A stretch of 64,000 nucleotides of DNA. Source: Austwickia chelonae (GTDB taxonomy: Bacteria > Actinomycetota > Actinomycetes > Actinomycetales > Dermatophilaceae). The translations under genes were made by a program, and so were the position numbers. The DNA is taken from the NCBI RefSeq assembly GCF_003391095.1, contig NZ_CP031447.1, positions 1,612,001 to 1,676,000 on the forward strand, written 5' to 3'. The notes beneath the pieces were generated by a model. That model made no database searches. It was not told where the DNA came from and saw only the letters and a program-made list of their open reading frames with translations. Below, piece after piece: positions 39,247-47,988 of the stretch. How positions within the stretch are numbered: position 1 is the stretch's first letter; every line of letters starts with the position of its first letter.

Positions 39247-39313
39247 GACGGTGGGTTATCCGGAATCGCTGTCGACGAGCGGTATGCCGCCGAAATAGAA
39301 CCCTGTCGACGGA

Positions 39314-40009
39314 TCAGATGCGGCGCAGGACAGCTGTCACCCGTCCTAGGATCACGACGTCGTCAGCAAGGATCGGCTCATGGACGTCGTTGTGGGGAAG
39401 CAACCAGATGTGGCCATCGCGTCGACGGAAGGTCTTCACTGTGGCTTCGCCGTCAACCAAGGCAGCCACGATCTCCCCGCTCTCCGCAGAAGGCTGTTTC
39501 CGGACCACCACCCAGTCGCCATGGCAGATAGCGGCGTCGACCATGGAATCGCCGTCGACCTGGAGCAGGAATAGCTCTCCACTGCCGACGACTTGCCGGG
39601 GCAGGGCAAAAATGTCTTCCACGCTTTGTTCGGCGACAACGGGTGGACCTGCGGAGATTCTGCCCAGAAGGGGAGCGTAGACAGGCCGTGGCTGTGCTTC
39701 TGGAACGGCGGAGTGCAGCGTGGGTGGCGGGGAAGACCGCCGGGTCTGAGATGTCGGTGCGACGTCGACCACTTCGATTGCCCTAGGCCGGTTCTGATCT
39801 CGTTTCAGATAACCTTTGCGTTCCAGCCTGGAAAGTTGATGGGCAACGCTGCTGGGGCTGGTCAGGCCGACGGCTTCCCCGATCTCACGCAGACTGGGCG
39901 GGTATCCGCGCTGATGAACCGCGCTGCGGATAACTTCGAGGATGTCTTTCTGCCGGGGAGTCAGGGTGACCAGATGGCTGGCCTGTAGAGGACGACGGAC
40001 CGGAGTGAT
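39314..40009 (-). CDS. lexA: LexA repressor with apparent ATC start codon
   Basis: A 231-residue SOS repressor. The N-terminal winged helix is [40 protein letters not shown] and [11 protein letters not shown]. The S24 peptidase domain has the Ala-Gly cleavage site in [10 protein letters not shown], the catalytic serine in [11 protein letters not shown] and the lysine in [14 protein letters not shown]. No in-frame ATG, GTG or TTG exists between the in-frame stop at 40037-40039 and the GTG at 39772, which would delete the whole DNA-binding domain. AGGAGGGG (complement of 40017-40024) lies 7 bases before ATC at 40009, giving (M)[18 protein letters not shown] and the normal family length. I therefore take ATC as the start. 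A CTG 12 codons later has no ribosome site. Confidence 0.88.
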   Translation of the reverse strand: MTPVRRPLQASHLVTLTPRQKDILEVIRSAVHQRGYPPSLREIGEAVGLTSPSSVAHQLSRLERKGYLKRDQNRPRAIEVVDVAPTSQTRRSSPPPTLHSAVPEAQPRPVYAPLLGRISAGPPVVAEQSVEDIFALPRQVVGSGELFLLQVDGDSMVDAAICHGDWVVVRKQPSAESGEIVAALVDGEATVKTFRRRDGHIWLLPHNDVHEPILADDVVILGRVTAVLRRI

Positions 40010-40127
40010 GGGTTTCCCCTCCTCTGCGTCAGCAGCTCATCTGTACCAGCTGTGTCCGGGATCATCGGGGGTGCTCGAATAGTTTTCCTGAGCGCCCCGT
40101 AGCGGACACGCCTTCTCCAGCGGTACA

Positions 40128-40143
40128 TAGTACTGGTGTTCGA
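40128..40143. promoter_or_regulatory. candidate degenerate SOS box upstream of lexA
   Basis: On the minus strand TCGAACACCAGTACTA keeps the whole left half TCGAAC of the SOS box but differs in three positions of the right half. It lies about 120 bases upstream of lexA in the 148-base gap. lexA is usually autoregulated, so this is the best candidate seen, but it is weaker than the recA box. Confidence 0.35.
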
Positions 40144-40157
40144 GAAGAAGGGGTGGG

Positions 40158-41036
40158 TCAGTCGCGTAGCCGGTTGCTCGCCGTGTGCACGGTGAGGCTG
40201 GGAAAAGAGGTCACTCTGGAGGAAATGCCGGGTAGGGCCGTCCACGGTCCGCCATCGATGCGATAGTTCGCGCCGAGAGCGACGGTGACCGAGGGCACGT
40301 AGACACCTGCACTGCGATAGGCATGGCGGATATCACCGGAGGGATAGGTGCCGCCGAGCGAGAGGGTCGGGCCGCTGGAGTCGCCGTCTCCGAAGGCGTA
40401 TTCGATCTGTTGCAATGTCACTGCGATATCAACCTGGTGTCCCAGGATGGACGCGGAATGGGTACTTCCTGGTCGGTGCCCTTGCGAAGGCCAGGCCATC
40501 TGGAAATAGACCGGCAGGTTGACGAGGCTCTGGTTGTCTACCGGCTGCATCGAGGGGACAGGGGTGGCGAAGGAAAGATTCGTGAAAGCGCGTTGGACAT
40601 CGGCGACAGTGAGTTCTTTCCGAGGAGGCTCTCCGGTGAGCTCCTCCGGTGCGCAGGCCGAGCCGAGGTAGGTCCAACTGGTTTCCCCCTGTCTGCGCAT
40701 GTAGACCCGCGAGAGATAACCCCGCCCATTTTTGCGTTTTGCACAGGGCTCCACGGCTGCGAGACAGAAGACAACCTCAGGGTTGGACGGTGAATTTTCC
40801 GGGCAGCTGGGAATATCTCGATATTCTGTGGGTGGAGTCCATTCGGTCGGGACTTCCGTACCGGGTACGGTCCGATTCCTCGGCGTGGACGGTCGGGGTG
40901 AGGTTTGCTTTCCAGAGCCGTGGACCGAGGCGCCGTCGCGGTCGACCGAGCCGTTGAAGTGCTCATCTGCTGCATGTGAGACGAGGGGGAGGAACAGGAG
41001 GAATCCGACAAGGGCGGAGCTCATGCCCCTTCTCAT
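40158..41036 (-). CDS. secreted protein of unknown function with PKD-like segment
   Basis: I do not recognise a named family. The protein has 292 residues with a clear signal peptide, RRGMSSALVGFLLFLPLVSH followed by AADEHF. A Pro/Thr-rich region follows, then a Cys-containing domain (VVFCLAAVEPCAKRKNGRGYL to YLGSACAPEELTG). The last 120 residues contain AFGDGDSS and IRHAYRSAGVYVPSVTV, the GDG and HxYxxxGxY pattern of PKD-type beta sandwiches. The ATG at 41036 is chosen because GGAAGG lies 7 bases upstream and it overlaps the stop of the preceding lipoprotein gene (ATGA). The two are probably co-transcribed and act at the cell surface. Confidence 0.75.
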   Translation of the reverse strand: MRRGMSSALVGFLLFLPLVSHAADEHFNGSVDRDGASVHGSGKQTSPRPSTPRNRTVPGTEVPTEWTPPTEYRDIPSCPENSPSNPEVVFCLAAVEPCAKRKNGRGYLSRVYMRRQGETSWTYLGSACAPEELTGEPPRKELTVADVQRAFTNLSFATPVPSMQPVDNQSLVNLPVYFQMAWPSQGHRPGSTHSASILGHQVDIAVTLQQIEYAFGDGDSSGPTLSLGGTYPSGDIRHAYRSAGVYVPSVTVALGANYRIDGGPWTALPGISSRVTSFPSLTVHTASNRLRD

Positions 41037-41713
41037 GGCGTGGCCTTCCACGGAAGTATCTTGATCGACTCGATTCGCCAGCTCCCTGAAACCCACTGCA
41101 GGTGGGCCAGGTACTGGCGGGTTTCAGGGGAGCTCCATTCTCCGATCTTCAGTCCGTTTCGGTCGATCTTTTGGGTCGCGGTAAATTTCACTTTCACCAC
41201 GACTTGGGTGTCGATCTGAGTATTGCTCTTGTATGCCACACATTCTGCGCTGAGGACGTCGAGTTCCGGCCCTGAGATCCGATGTCCTTCCTTGGCCAGC
41301 ATGGCGACGTCCTCGTCCTGACGGAGACAGCTCTTGACATCCGGCAGGCACAAGCGGGGGAGCTGGCCAGGTGCTGGATTCTCCAAGGTCCTACTTACCG
41401 AGAGAAAGAAATGTCGAGCGAATTCTTCAGCTCCTCGCTTGTTCTCTTCTTTCGCTCCGGAAGGCATGGAGGTGAGCGTGTCGTAGCTTTCCGTCGTGGA
41501 GCTCGCCACAGGCGTCCTGCTCGTCTCCCGAGTGGCGGTTGGGGTTTTTTCTGCAGTGCCGCAGGAGGCAGCGAAGCACAGCGCGAGTCCGGCAACTCCT
41601 GCCATGAACATGTGCGGGTGACGACGGCCTTTCAGTCGTAGTCTTTTTGGGTCCGATCCCGCGCATTTTCCCTGATGATGCGAGGCTTTCCAGCAGGTCG
41701 CAACAGATCGCAT
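41033..41713 (-). CDS. putative lipoprotein, DUF6318-like
   Basis: A probable lipoprotein: a basic stretch (RLRLKGRRHPH) is followed by a hydrophobic segment MFMAGVAGLALCFAASCGTA with a lipobox-like AASC. After a Thr/Ser-rich linker, the soluble part GAEEFARHFFLSVSRTLENP, then CLPDVKSCL and a beta-rich end (VVVKVKFTATQKIDRNGLK), resembles the actinobacterial DUF6318 family of unknown function. The start is uncertain: TTG at 41749, ATG at 41713 and ATG at 41611 are in frame. 41713 gives a basic n-region; 41611 would give a very short signal without charge. It overlaps the next gene by 4 bases. Confidence 0.65.
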   Translation of the reverse strand: MRSVATCWKASHHQGKCAGSDPKRLRLKGRRHPHMFMAGVAGLALCFAASCGTAEKTPTATRETSRTPVASSTTESYDTLTSMPSGAKEENKRGAEEFARHFFLSVSRTLENPAPGQLPRLCLPDVKSCLRQDEDVAMLAKEGHRISGPELDVLSAECVAYKSNTQIDTQVVVKVKFTATQKIDRNGLKIGEWSSPETRQYLAHLQWVSGSWRIESIKILPWKATP

Positions 41714-42056
41714 ATATCCGTTTTCCCACGTTTTAAGTCGATTGTCCAAGTCGGTTCCGTGCGTCCGTCATATGGTCGGAGCTGATCTCGCGACACGACA
41801 TGTCGATCCGGGCCTTGGGTGGTTTTTCTGCGCCACGCCGGCCCCTGAGATCGATGGAGGATGCCGCGGTGCCTGGTGCAGCCCTCGGATGTCCCGTGGC
41901 GGGCCGGGATTGCCGGATGGAGCTTCCGCTGGCAGTTGGTGTCACATCTTCTCCGATACGGAAGCGCGCGCATCCGGAGTGTGGGTGAGAGCTTTGAGAT
42001 GGCGAGACGACTCGGCGCGTCGCAGTTTGGTCCCCAGGGGTGCGCGGCCTTACGAT

Positions 42057-42103
42057 CCCTACATCTAGTGGTGATCAACATGCTTTCCATCCACATGTAG
42101 TCC
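42057..42103 (+). promoter_or_regulatory. pair of NrdR boxes in the nrdR-nrdJ promoter
   Basis: CCCTACATCTAGTGG (42057-42071) and TCCACATGTAGTCC (42090-42103) share the core ACATNTAGT. The cores start 32 bases apart, three helical turns, which is the spacing known for NrdR box pairs in Streptomyces. NrdR bound here would repress its own operon when dATP is plentiful. They lie in the roughly 520-base gap 41714-42237, which otherwise holds no gene that I can support. Confidence 0.7.
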
Positions 42104-42118
42104 TCAGGCTATGGCGAC

Positions 42119-42150
42119 TTCTCCACAGTCTGTCCACAGGGTCATCCACA
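42119..42150 (+). promoter_or_regulatory. three DnaA-box-like sites before nrdR
   Basis: TTCTCCACA (42119-42127), CTGTCCACA (42130-42138) and TCATCCACA (42142-42150) each differ by one base from TTGTCCACA or TTATCCACA. They are spaced 11 and 12 bases apart, about one helical turn, directly downstream of the NrdR boxes. A 7-pair hairpin, CTCCTCC/GGAGGAG (42157-42172), follows. Confidence 0.45.
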
Positions 42151-42237
42151 GACGGCCTCCTCCACGGAGGAGCCCATGGCACGGAAGCCGCCCGAGCATC
42201 CGGCCCTCGACCGGGAACCATCGAAAGGAGAGGCGCT

Positions 42238-42702
42238 TTGCACTGCCCGTTTTGTCGACACACCGACAGCCGCGTGATCGACAGCCGGACATCCGATGAC
42301 GGCACCGTGATCAGACGCCGTCGTCAGTGCCCTTCCTGCGAGCGCCGCTTCACCACCATCGAGACCGCCAGCCTGACTGTTCTCAAACGGTCCGGTGTCG
42401 GCGAGCCCTTCAGCCGCGCCAAGATCGTCGTCGGCCTACGCAAGGCCTGCCAAGGCCGACCGGTCAACGAAGACGACCTGGCTCGTCTGGCTCAGCGGGT
42501 CGAGGAGACCGTGCGGGCCCAGGGGCACGCCGAGATCGACGCCCACGAGATCGGGTTGGCCATCCTCCCGCCGCTACGTGAACTGGACGAAGTTGCTTAC
42601 CTGCGCTTTGCGTCCGTCTACCAGGCCTTCGACTCGCTCGAAGACTTCGAAGGAGCCATCGCTCTGCTGCGTGCGGAGAAGCTCCCCGTCGAAGACGCCT
42701 GA
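42238..42702 (+). CDS. nrdR: transcriptional repressor NrdR
   Basis: A 154-residue NrdR, the ATP/dATP-sensing repressor of ribonucleotide reductase genes. The zinc ribbon is [16 protein letters not shown] with [12 protein letters not shown] (two CxxC pairs). The ATP-cone covers about 49-140 with [20 protein letters not shown] and [17 protein letters not shown]. The TTG at 42238 is chosen because it starts exactly at the conserved (M)HCPFC and AAAGGAGAGG lies just upstream. nrdJ follows 77 bases later. Confidence 0.97.
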   Translation: MHCPFCRHTDSRVIDSRTSDDGTVIRRRRQCPSCERRFTTIETASLTVLKRSGVGEPFSRAKIVVGLRKACQGRPVNEDDLARLAQRVEETVRAQGHAEIDAHEIGLAILPPLRELDEVAYLRFASVYQAFDSLEDFEGAIALLRAEKLPVEDA

Positions 42703-42779
42703 CCCGTCATTCAACGAACTTCAGATCGGCGGAATCCTGCGTCGATCACCACAGCGAATCCGCACCGGAAGGAACAGCC

Positions 42780-45674
42780 ATGACGAAGACCACGGACGCG
42801 TGCGCCCGAGCGGAAGGCAGCTCGGCGAAGGGTGTGCGCGTGAAGCGGATCTTCACCACTCCCGGAGTGCATCCCTATGACGCGGTGACCTGGGAGCGGC
42901 GTGACGTCGTCCAGACGAACTGGAAAACTGGCGAGACGATCTTCGAGCAGCATGCCGTGGAATTCCCTGACTCCTGGTCGGTCAACGCCAGCACGATTGT
43001 CACCACGAAGTACTTTCGCGGTGCCGTGGGCACGTCCCAGCGCGAGTCCTCGCTGAAGACTCTGATCGACCGGGTCGTGCTGACCTATGTCCTGGCCGGC
43101 AAGGAGCATGGGTACTTCGCCGACGACGAATCAGCCGAGATCTTCGAGCACGAGCTGACTTACTGCTTGCTGCACCAGATCTTCAGCTTCAATTCGCCGG
43201 TCTGGTTCAACGTCGGCACTTCCAGCCCCCAACAGGTCAGCGCCTGCTTCATCCTGTCCGTCGACGACTCCATGGACTCGATCCTGAACTGGTACAAGGA
43301 AGAGGGGTTCATCTTCAAGGGTGGTTCCGGGGCTGGGCTCAACCTTTCTCGGATCCGTTCCAGCAAGGAACTGCTGTCCTCCGGCGGCACAGCTTCAGGC
43401 CCGGTCAGCTTCATGCGCGGTGCCGATGCCTCCGCAGGCACCATCAAGTCCGGTGGAGCTACTCGGCGGGCGGCCAAGATGGTCGTCCTGGACATCGATC
43501 ACCCCGACATCGAGGAATTCGTCGAGACGAAGGCCCGTGAGGAGCACAAGATCCGTGCCCTGCGCGATGCCGGTTTCGACATGGACCTCGGCGGTCGGGA
43601 CATCGTGTCCGTTCAGTATCAGAACGCGAACAACTCGGTGCGGGTCTCGGACACCTTCATGAAGGCCGTGGAAGAGGGCAGCTCCTTCGGCCTGACTTCT
43701 CGGATGACCGGTGAAGTGATCGAGAAGATCGATGCTCGTGGACTCTTCCGTAAGGTCGCCAAAGCGGCCTGGGAATGCGCCGACCCCGGCATCCAGTACG
43801 ACGACGCGATCAACACCTGGCACACCAACCCTGAGGCCGGGCGGATCACGGCGAGCAACCCGTGCTCGGAGTACATGTCCCTGGACAACTCCAGCTGCAA
43901 CCTGGCCAGCCTCAACCTGCTGAAATTCCTCCGGTCGGACGACACCTTCGACGCAGCCACCTTCGCGGAGGTCGTCGAGCTGGTCATCACCGCGATGGAC
44001 ATCTCGATCTGCTTCGCCGACTTCCCGACCGAGTCGATCGGCAAGACGACGGTCGACTACCGCCAGCTGGGTATCGGTTACGCCAACCTGGGCGCCCTGC
44101 TCATGGCCACGGGGCACGGTTACGACTCCGAAGGGGGCCGAAGCCTGGCCGCGGCGATCACCAGCCTGCTCACCGGGGCGGCCTACCGTCGCTCTGCGCA
44201 GATGGCCGGGATCGTCGGCCCGTATGCCGGCTACACCCGTGATACGGAGGCACACCAGCGGGTCATGCAGATGCACCGGGCGGCGAATGCCGAGATCCGG
44301 ACCCTGGACGACATGGACCGGAGCATCCACGCCGAGGCTACGAAGGCCTGGGACGACGTGGTCGCGATCGGCGCGGAGCACGGCTTCCGTAACGCCCAGG
44401 CTTCGGTGCTGGCACCGACCGGGACCATCGGTTTCATGATGGATTGCGACACCACCGGCATCGAGCCCGACTTCTCCCTGGTGAAGTTCAAGAAACTGGT
44501 CGGCGGCGGCTCCATGCAGATCGTCAACCTGACCATCCCTCGGGCGCTGCGCAAGCTGGGGTACCAGGAGGAGCAGATCGAGGCGATCGTCGAGTACATC
44601 GCCGATCACGGTCACGTCATCGACGCTCCTGGTCTGAAGACGGAACACTACGAGGTCTTCGACTGCGCGATGGGCGTGCGAGCGATCTCCCCGATGGGAC
44701 ACGTCCGCATGATGGCCGCCTGTCAGCCCTTCCTTTCCGGTGCCATCAGCAAGACGGTGAACCTTCCGGAGAGCGCCACCGTCGAGGACATCGAGGACGT
44801 CTACCTTCAGGGCTGGAAGATGGGCCTGAAGGCGCTGGCCGTCTACCGGGACAACTGCAAGGTCGGGCAGCCGTTGTCCGATGCCAAGGCATCCAAGAAG
44901 GACGCCGTGGCGGAGGAGACGATTCCTGTGGTGGAGAAGGTGATCGAGTATCGTCCAGTGCGTAAGCGTCTGCCCAAGCGTCGCGAATCGATGACCACCT
45001 CGTTCACCGTGGGTGGTGCCGAGGGATATCTCACGGCTTCGACCTACCCCGATGGCGGGCTCGGCGAGATCTTCCTGAAGTTCGGTAAGCAGGGCTCGAC
45101 CCTGGCCGGTTTGATGGACGCTTTCTCTTTGGCGGTCTCGGTCGCCGTGCAGTACGGCGTGCCGCTGGAGACCTACGTCGAGAAGTTCACCAACCTGCGC
45201 TTCGAGCCGGCCGGTTTGACCGATGACCCGGACGTGCGGATGGCCCAGTCGATCATGGACTACGTCTTCCGCAGGCTGGCGCTGGACTATCTGGACTTCG
45301 AGTCGCGCTCCTTCATGGGGATCCACACTGCGGAGGAACGGGCCCGTCAGCTGGAGACCGGTTCCTATGCGCCGGCCGCCGACGCCGAGGAAGAGATCGA
45401 GGAGGAGATCGAGAACTTCTCCCAGAGCGCGGGCGAGAGCCTGCGTCGGGATCTTGCCCGGCGGGAGAATCGCAAGATCGAGGTCTCCTCGGACAGCGGC
45501 GCGGCTGCGGCTCGTGAGGTCGATGTGAAGGTTCACAGTTCCGCCGAGCTCATGGAACAGTTCCAGGGCAAAGTCGCTGACGCCCCGATGTGCATGACTT
45601 GTGGGACGAAGATGCGTCCGGCAGGAAGCTGCTATGTCTGCGAAGGATGCGGCAGCACTTCCGGTTGTAGCTGA
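42780..45674 (+). CDS. nrdJ: adenosylcobalamin-dependent ribonucleoside-diphosphate reductase (class II)
   Basis: A 964-residue class II reductase that makes deoxyribonucleotides with a radical from adenosylcobalamin, with or without oxygen. Motifs: FSFNSPVWFNVG, FKGGSGAGLNLSRIRS, the catalytic cysteine region ASNPCSEYMSLDNSSCNLAS near residues 358-377, APTGTIGFMMDCDTTGIEPD and AACQPFLSGAISKTVNLP. The C-terminus has a Cys-rich zinc-ribbon end, MCMTCGTKM and CYVCEGCGSTSGCS, for re-reduction. No cobalamin riboswitch is evident upstream; control appears to be through the NrdR boxes. A strong 16-pair hairpin ends the operon. Confidence 0.98.
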   Translation: MTKTTDACARAEGSSAKGVRVKRIFTTPGVHPYDAVTWERRDVVQTNWKTGETIFEQHAVEFPDSWSVNASTIVTTKYFRGAVGTSQRESSLKTLIDRVVLTYVLAGKEHGYFADDESAEIFEHELTYCLLHQIFSFNSPVWFNVGTSSPQQVSACFILSVDDSMDSILNWYKEEGFIFKGGSGAGLNLSRIRSSKELLSSGGTASGPVSFMRGADASAGTIKSGGATRRAAKMVVLDIDHPDIEEFVETKAREEHKIRALRDAGFDMDLGGRDIVSVQYQNANNSVRVSDTFMKAVEEGSSFGLTSRMTGEVIEKIDARGLFRKVAKAAWECADPGIQYDDAINTWHTNPEAGRITASNPCSEYMSLDNSSCNLASLNLLKFLRSDDTFDAATFAEVVELVITAMDISICFADFPTESIGKTTVDYRQLGIGYANLGALLMATGHGYDSEGGRSLAAAITSLLTGAAYRRSAQMAGIVGPYAGYTRDTEAHQRVMQMHRAANAEIRTLDDMDRSIHAEATKAWDDVVAIGAEHGFRNAQASVLAPTGTIGFMMDCDTTGIEPDFSLVKFKKLVGGGSMQIVNLTIPRALRKLGYQEEQIEAIVEYIADHGHVIDAPGLKTEHYEVFDCAMGVRAISPMGHVRMMAACQPFLSGAISKTVNLPESATVEDIEDVYLQGWKMGLKALAVYRDNCKVGQPLSDAKASKKDAVAEETIPVVEKVIEYRPVRKRLPKRRESMTTSFTVGGAEGYLTASTYPDGGLGEIFLKFGKQGSTLAGLMDAFSLAVSVAVQYGVPLETYVEKFTNLRFEPAGLTDDPDVRMAQSIMDYVFRRLALDYLDFESRSFMGIHTAEERARQLETGSYAPAADAEEEIEEEIENFSQSAGESLRRDLARRENRKIEVSSDSGAAAAREVDVKVHSSAELMEQFQGKVADAPMCMTCGTKMRPAGSCYVCEGCGSTSGCS

Positions 45675-45687
45675 TCTCGAGCTAATA

Positions 45688-45726
45688 CCGGTGGGGTGAC
45701 GACACGGACAGTCGTCACCCCACCGG
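45688..45726 (+). terminator. hairpin terminator after nrdJ
   Basis: CCGGTGGGGTGACGAC (45688-45703) pairs perfectly over 16 bases with GTCGTCACCCCACCGG (45711-45726), loop of 7, starting 14 bases after the nrdJ stop. There is no U tract. Confidence 0.85.
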
Positions 45727-45853
45727 CGTGTCGCCAGCTGCACTCAAGGGACCCTGCGGTGCGCCTTCCGTCATAGGACGTGGCTATGCTGGCCCTGGGC
45801 AGCGCAGCTCAGATGTTGTGCCGCCGTTGGATACGTCCGCGAAAGGTAGCGAC

Positions 45854-46564
45854 ATGGCGAACGATCGGTTGCCGGTCACCGAGGGTTGGCGAAATGCAGA
45901 CCTGTACCTAGAACCTGCTCTGGACCGCGTCTGGACTGCACTGCGAGATCCGCGGACACCAGAACGTCTAGCCCGGTATTACACCCCGGATGCCAACTTC
46001 GCCGGTGCCACCTTCGTGGGCACTTGCCGCTCCGACCCTGAGAGCATCGACTGCGAAGATCTACTCGCGGTCACCCTGCTCGACGTGAAGATCCCCCCAC
46101 GTGCGGTGCGTGCGCTCCTGGAGCCCGGCCCCACCCGGGAGAAGATCTGCGAGCTGCTCTCGACCGATCGACTTCCGATGGACGCCCGCCTGGAGGAAGC
46201 GACTCCCGAGATCCTGGCCAATATGGTCGAACTCTACGAATACCTCCGTGAACTGGTGCCCCCGACCCGTGAGCGTTACGAGGTCAACTGGGCTACGGCA
46301 GCGAAACTGTGTGCACGTAAACGGCCTGATCTCTTCCCGGTTCGCGATGAAGTCGTCTGTCGTTATCTGCGACTGTGGCCTTCGCGTTACCAGGTTGATT
46401 GGCAGGTCTTCGCTTGGATTCTCGGCCATGACGACGTGCGTGAGCAGCTGACCAGACTCGTCGAGCGCACTGCCGAAGAACCCGGGACAGTGGTGCCGGA
46501 CCCGACGCATCTGCTGCGTCATCTCGACGTTGCTGTGTGGATGCACGCGCCACACCGCTTCTGA
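45854..46564 (+). CDS. DUF6308 family protein
   Basis: A 236-residue soluble protein resembling the actinobacterial DUF6308 family, whose function is unknown. The visible pattern is DLLAVTLLDVKIPPRAVRAL, LLEPGP, then the basic VNWATAAKLCARKRPDLFPV and RDEVVCRYLRL. No signal peptide or membrane segment is seen. The ATG at 45854 follows GAAAGG with 7 bases between. A perfect 16-pair hairpin lies 8 bases after the stop. It stands alone between nrdJ and a convergent transporter-like gene. Confidence 0.75.
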   Translation: MANDRLPVTEGWRNADLYLEPALDRVWTALRDPRTPERLARYYTPDANFAGATFVGTCRSDPESIDCEDLLAVTLLDVKIPPRAVRALLEPGPTREKICELLSTDRLPMDARLEEATPEILANMVELYEYLRELVPPTRERYEVNWATAAKLCARKRPDLFPVRDEVVCRYLRLWPSRYQVDWQVFAWILGHDDVREQLTRLVERTAEEPGTVVPDPTHLLRHLDVAVWMHAPHRF

Positions 46565-46572
46565 ATCTCGTA

Positions 46573-46618
46573 CGGCGGGGCCGGCCACGACTTTTCGAGG
46601 TGGTGGCCGGCCCCGCCG
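46573..46618. terminator. bidirectional hairpin terminator
   Basis: CGGCGGGGCCGGCCAC (46573-46588) pairs with GTGGCCGGCCCCGCCG (46603-46618), 16 perfect pairs with a 14-base loop, between two convergent genes. It probably ends transcription from both sides. Confidence 0.85.
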
Positions 46619-46652
46619 TTTCCGTGAGGCATTCGCAGATTGCTGCGGACGC

Positions 46653-47951
46653 TCAACGGCCGGTGGTGTCTGTTCCCGGTGGTGGCTGGCCGTTCTTCGC
46701 GGAGCGCACCACGCCCGGGATCCGCGGAAGATTCGGCATGACGTGGACCTTGCGGGCTCGTTCGCTCTCCGCCCGACGGGCTCGTTGACGAGAGCGCTCC
46801 TCCACGTCCAAGTGGCGGAGGACCGCCTCGATGGAGGCCAGGACCGATCCTCGCAAGAGCCACGCCGAGGGATTGTCCCGCCCGTCGACGAAATAGAGGT
46901 CGGTGAGGATGGCCCGGGTCTCGCGCAGGATCTCCAAGGTCTCGGCAAGTGCCTCCTCGGCCTCAGCCTGCCGCCCTTCTGCCTCAGCCACCACCAAAGT
47001 ACCGAAGGCAGCGATGGCATCGCCCATGTCGATCAGGACGACGGAGAAAGCGCCCCTGAGCTCGTCGTCGTAACCCACCCCCCGTGCGGAGGGATGCCCT
47101 GCAGTGACAGGGAGCTCGTCCTCCAAGGATTGGAACATCGCGCGCAGGGACAGGATCGTGCGGTCCAAGGTGGACACTCCGCTGCGCAGGATGGGAACCA
47201 CATCGGCACGAACCAGTGCTCGCGGGTTGAGTCGTCGGTTCTCCTCGACCTGGGCCACGGATTCGGCGGCTACTTCGACCAGGGGTAACAGCGAGTGGGT
47301 TTCGTGCAGCCAGGAGGTCACGCGTCTCCGATCGAGCTGTTCGGCCATCTCCCTGCCGGAGCGACGTACCGCCTCTGCCGTTTCTTCTGCGACCTCCAAG
47401 AGGGCCTCCTCCGCACTGTGCGGTGCCACCGAGGGGGGAAGGAGCAAGGAGAAGGCCGCGCCGACGCCTGCCCCGATCAGGGTGTTCAGAACGCGGGTCT
47501 CTGCCGCGATGTCATGGGCGTAGACGCCAAGGATCAGCATGGCGCTGATGGGTGCTTCCAGGAGGTTGTCGCCGAGTCGGAGGATCGACCCGATGAGCAG
47601 GGAGGCCGCGATCACCAGCCCTAGGCTCCACCACGACAGACCTACCCAGGTGGAGACGGCGATCGCGACGAGGACCCCGGTCAGCACGGAGAGAATCCGG
47701 AAGACCCCCATCTTCAGTGTGGCGTAGAGGCTCGTCTGGACCACCAGGAGAGCGGTCAGTGGGCCTGTCAGGTCGGTCAGCCCGGGGTTCACTGCCACGG
47801 CCAGGAGGTAGGCCAGGACGGCGGCAGAGGTCAGGCGGGTGACCGTCCACAAGGTCGGCACCGAGCGTCTGCGCAGACGAGACGGCTCCAGAGCACGGAA
47901 TCGGCTCCGGTACAGGGATTCCCGTAAGGACCTGAGATAAGCGGAGTGCAC
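46653..47951 (-). CDS. FUSC/aromatic acid exporter-like membrane protein
   Basis: A 432-residue membrane protein of the FUSC/ArAE type. Six hydrophobic segments lie in residues 35-175 (for example LTSAAVLAYLLAVAV, LTALLVVQTSLYATL, ILSVLTGVLVAIAVSTWVGL, LGLVIAASLLIGSILRL, ISAMLILGVYA). A long helical cytoplasmic region follows (180-400) and a basic, Pro-rich tail ends it. Related proteins export aromatic acids or other small organic molecules; the substrate is unknown here. The GTG at 47951 lies 37 bases from the divergent DUF445 gene. Confidence 0.82.
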   Translation of the reverse strand: MHSAYLRSLRESLYRSRFRALEPSRLRRRSVPTLWTVTRLTSAAVLAYLLAVAVNPGLTDLTGPLTALLVVQTSLYATLKMGVFRILSVLTGVLVAIAVSTWVGLSWWSLGLVIAASLLIGSILRLGDNLLEAPISAMLILGVYAHDIAAETRVLNTLIGAGVGAAFSLLLPPSVAPHSAEEALLEVAEETAEAVRRSGREMAEQLDRRRVTSWLHETHSLLPLVEVAAESVAQVEENRRLNPRALVRADVVPILRSGVSTLDRTILSLRAMFQSLEDELPVTAGHPSARGVGYDDELRGAFSVVLIDMGDAIAAFGTLVVAEAEGRQAEAEEALAETLEILRETRAILTDLYFVDGRDNPSAWLLRGSVLASIEAVLRHLDVEERSRQRARRAESERARKVHVMPNLPRIPGVVRSAKNGQPPPGTDTTGR

Positions 47952-47988
47952 ACGCGCAGGATGTCACGGTGCTTGGAAGAATGCCCGC

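Noticed and set aside
39314-39772. Short lexA beginning at GTG 39772
   Set aside because: It would drop the complete winged-helix DNA-binding domain, which is encoded immediately upstream in the same frame.
41714-42237. Cobalamin riboswitch before nrdR-nrdJ
   Set aside because: No B12-box-like core or matching multi-stem layout was seen; the gap is better explained by NrdR boxes.
41750-42237. Open frames in the gap between the lipoprotein gene and nrdR
   Set aside because: They overlap each other on both strands, have no conserved motifs and cross the NrdR boxes.
43395-45743. 782-codon open frame antisense to nrdJ
   Set aside because: It lies opposite a certain nrdJ gene, has low-complexity His/Asp/Arg-rich sequence and no recognisable domain; such long antisense frames are expected at high GC.
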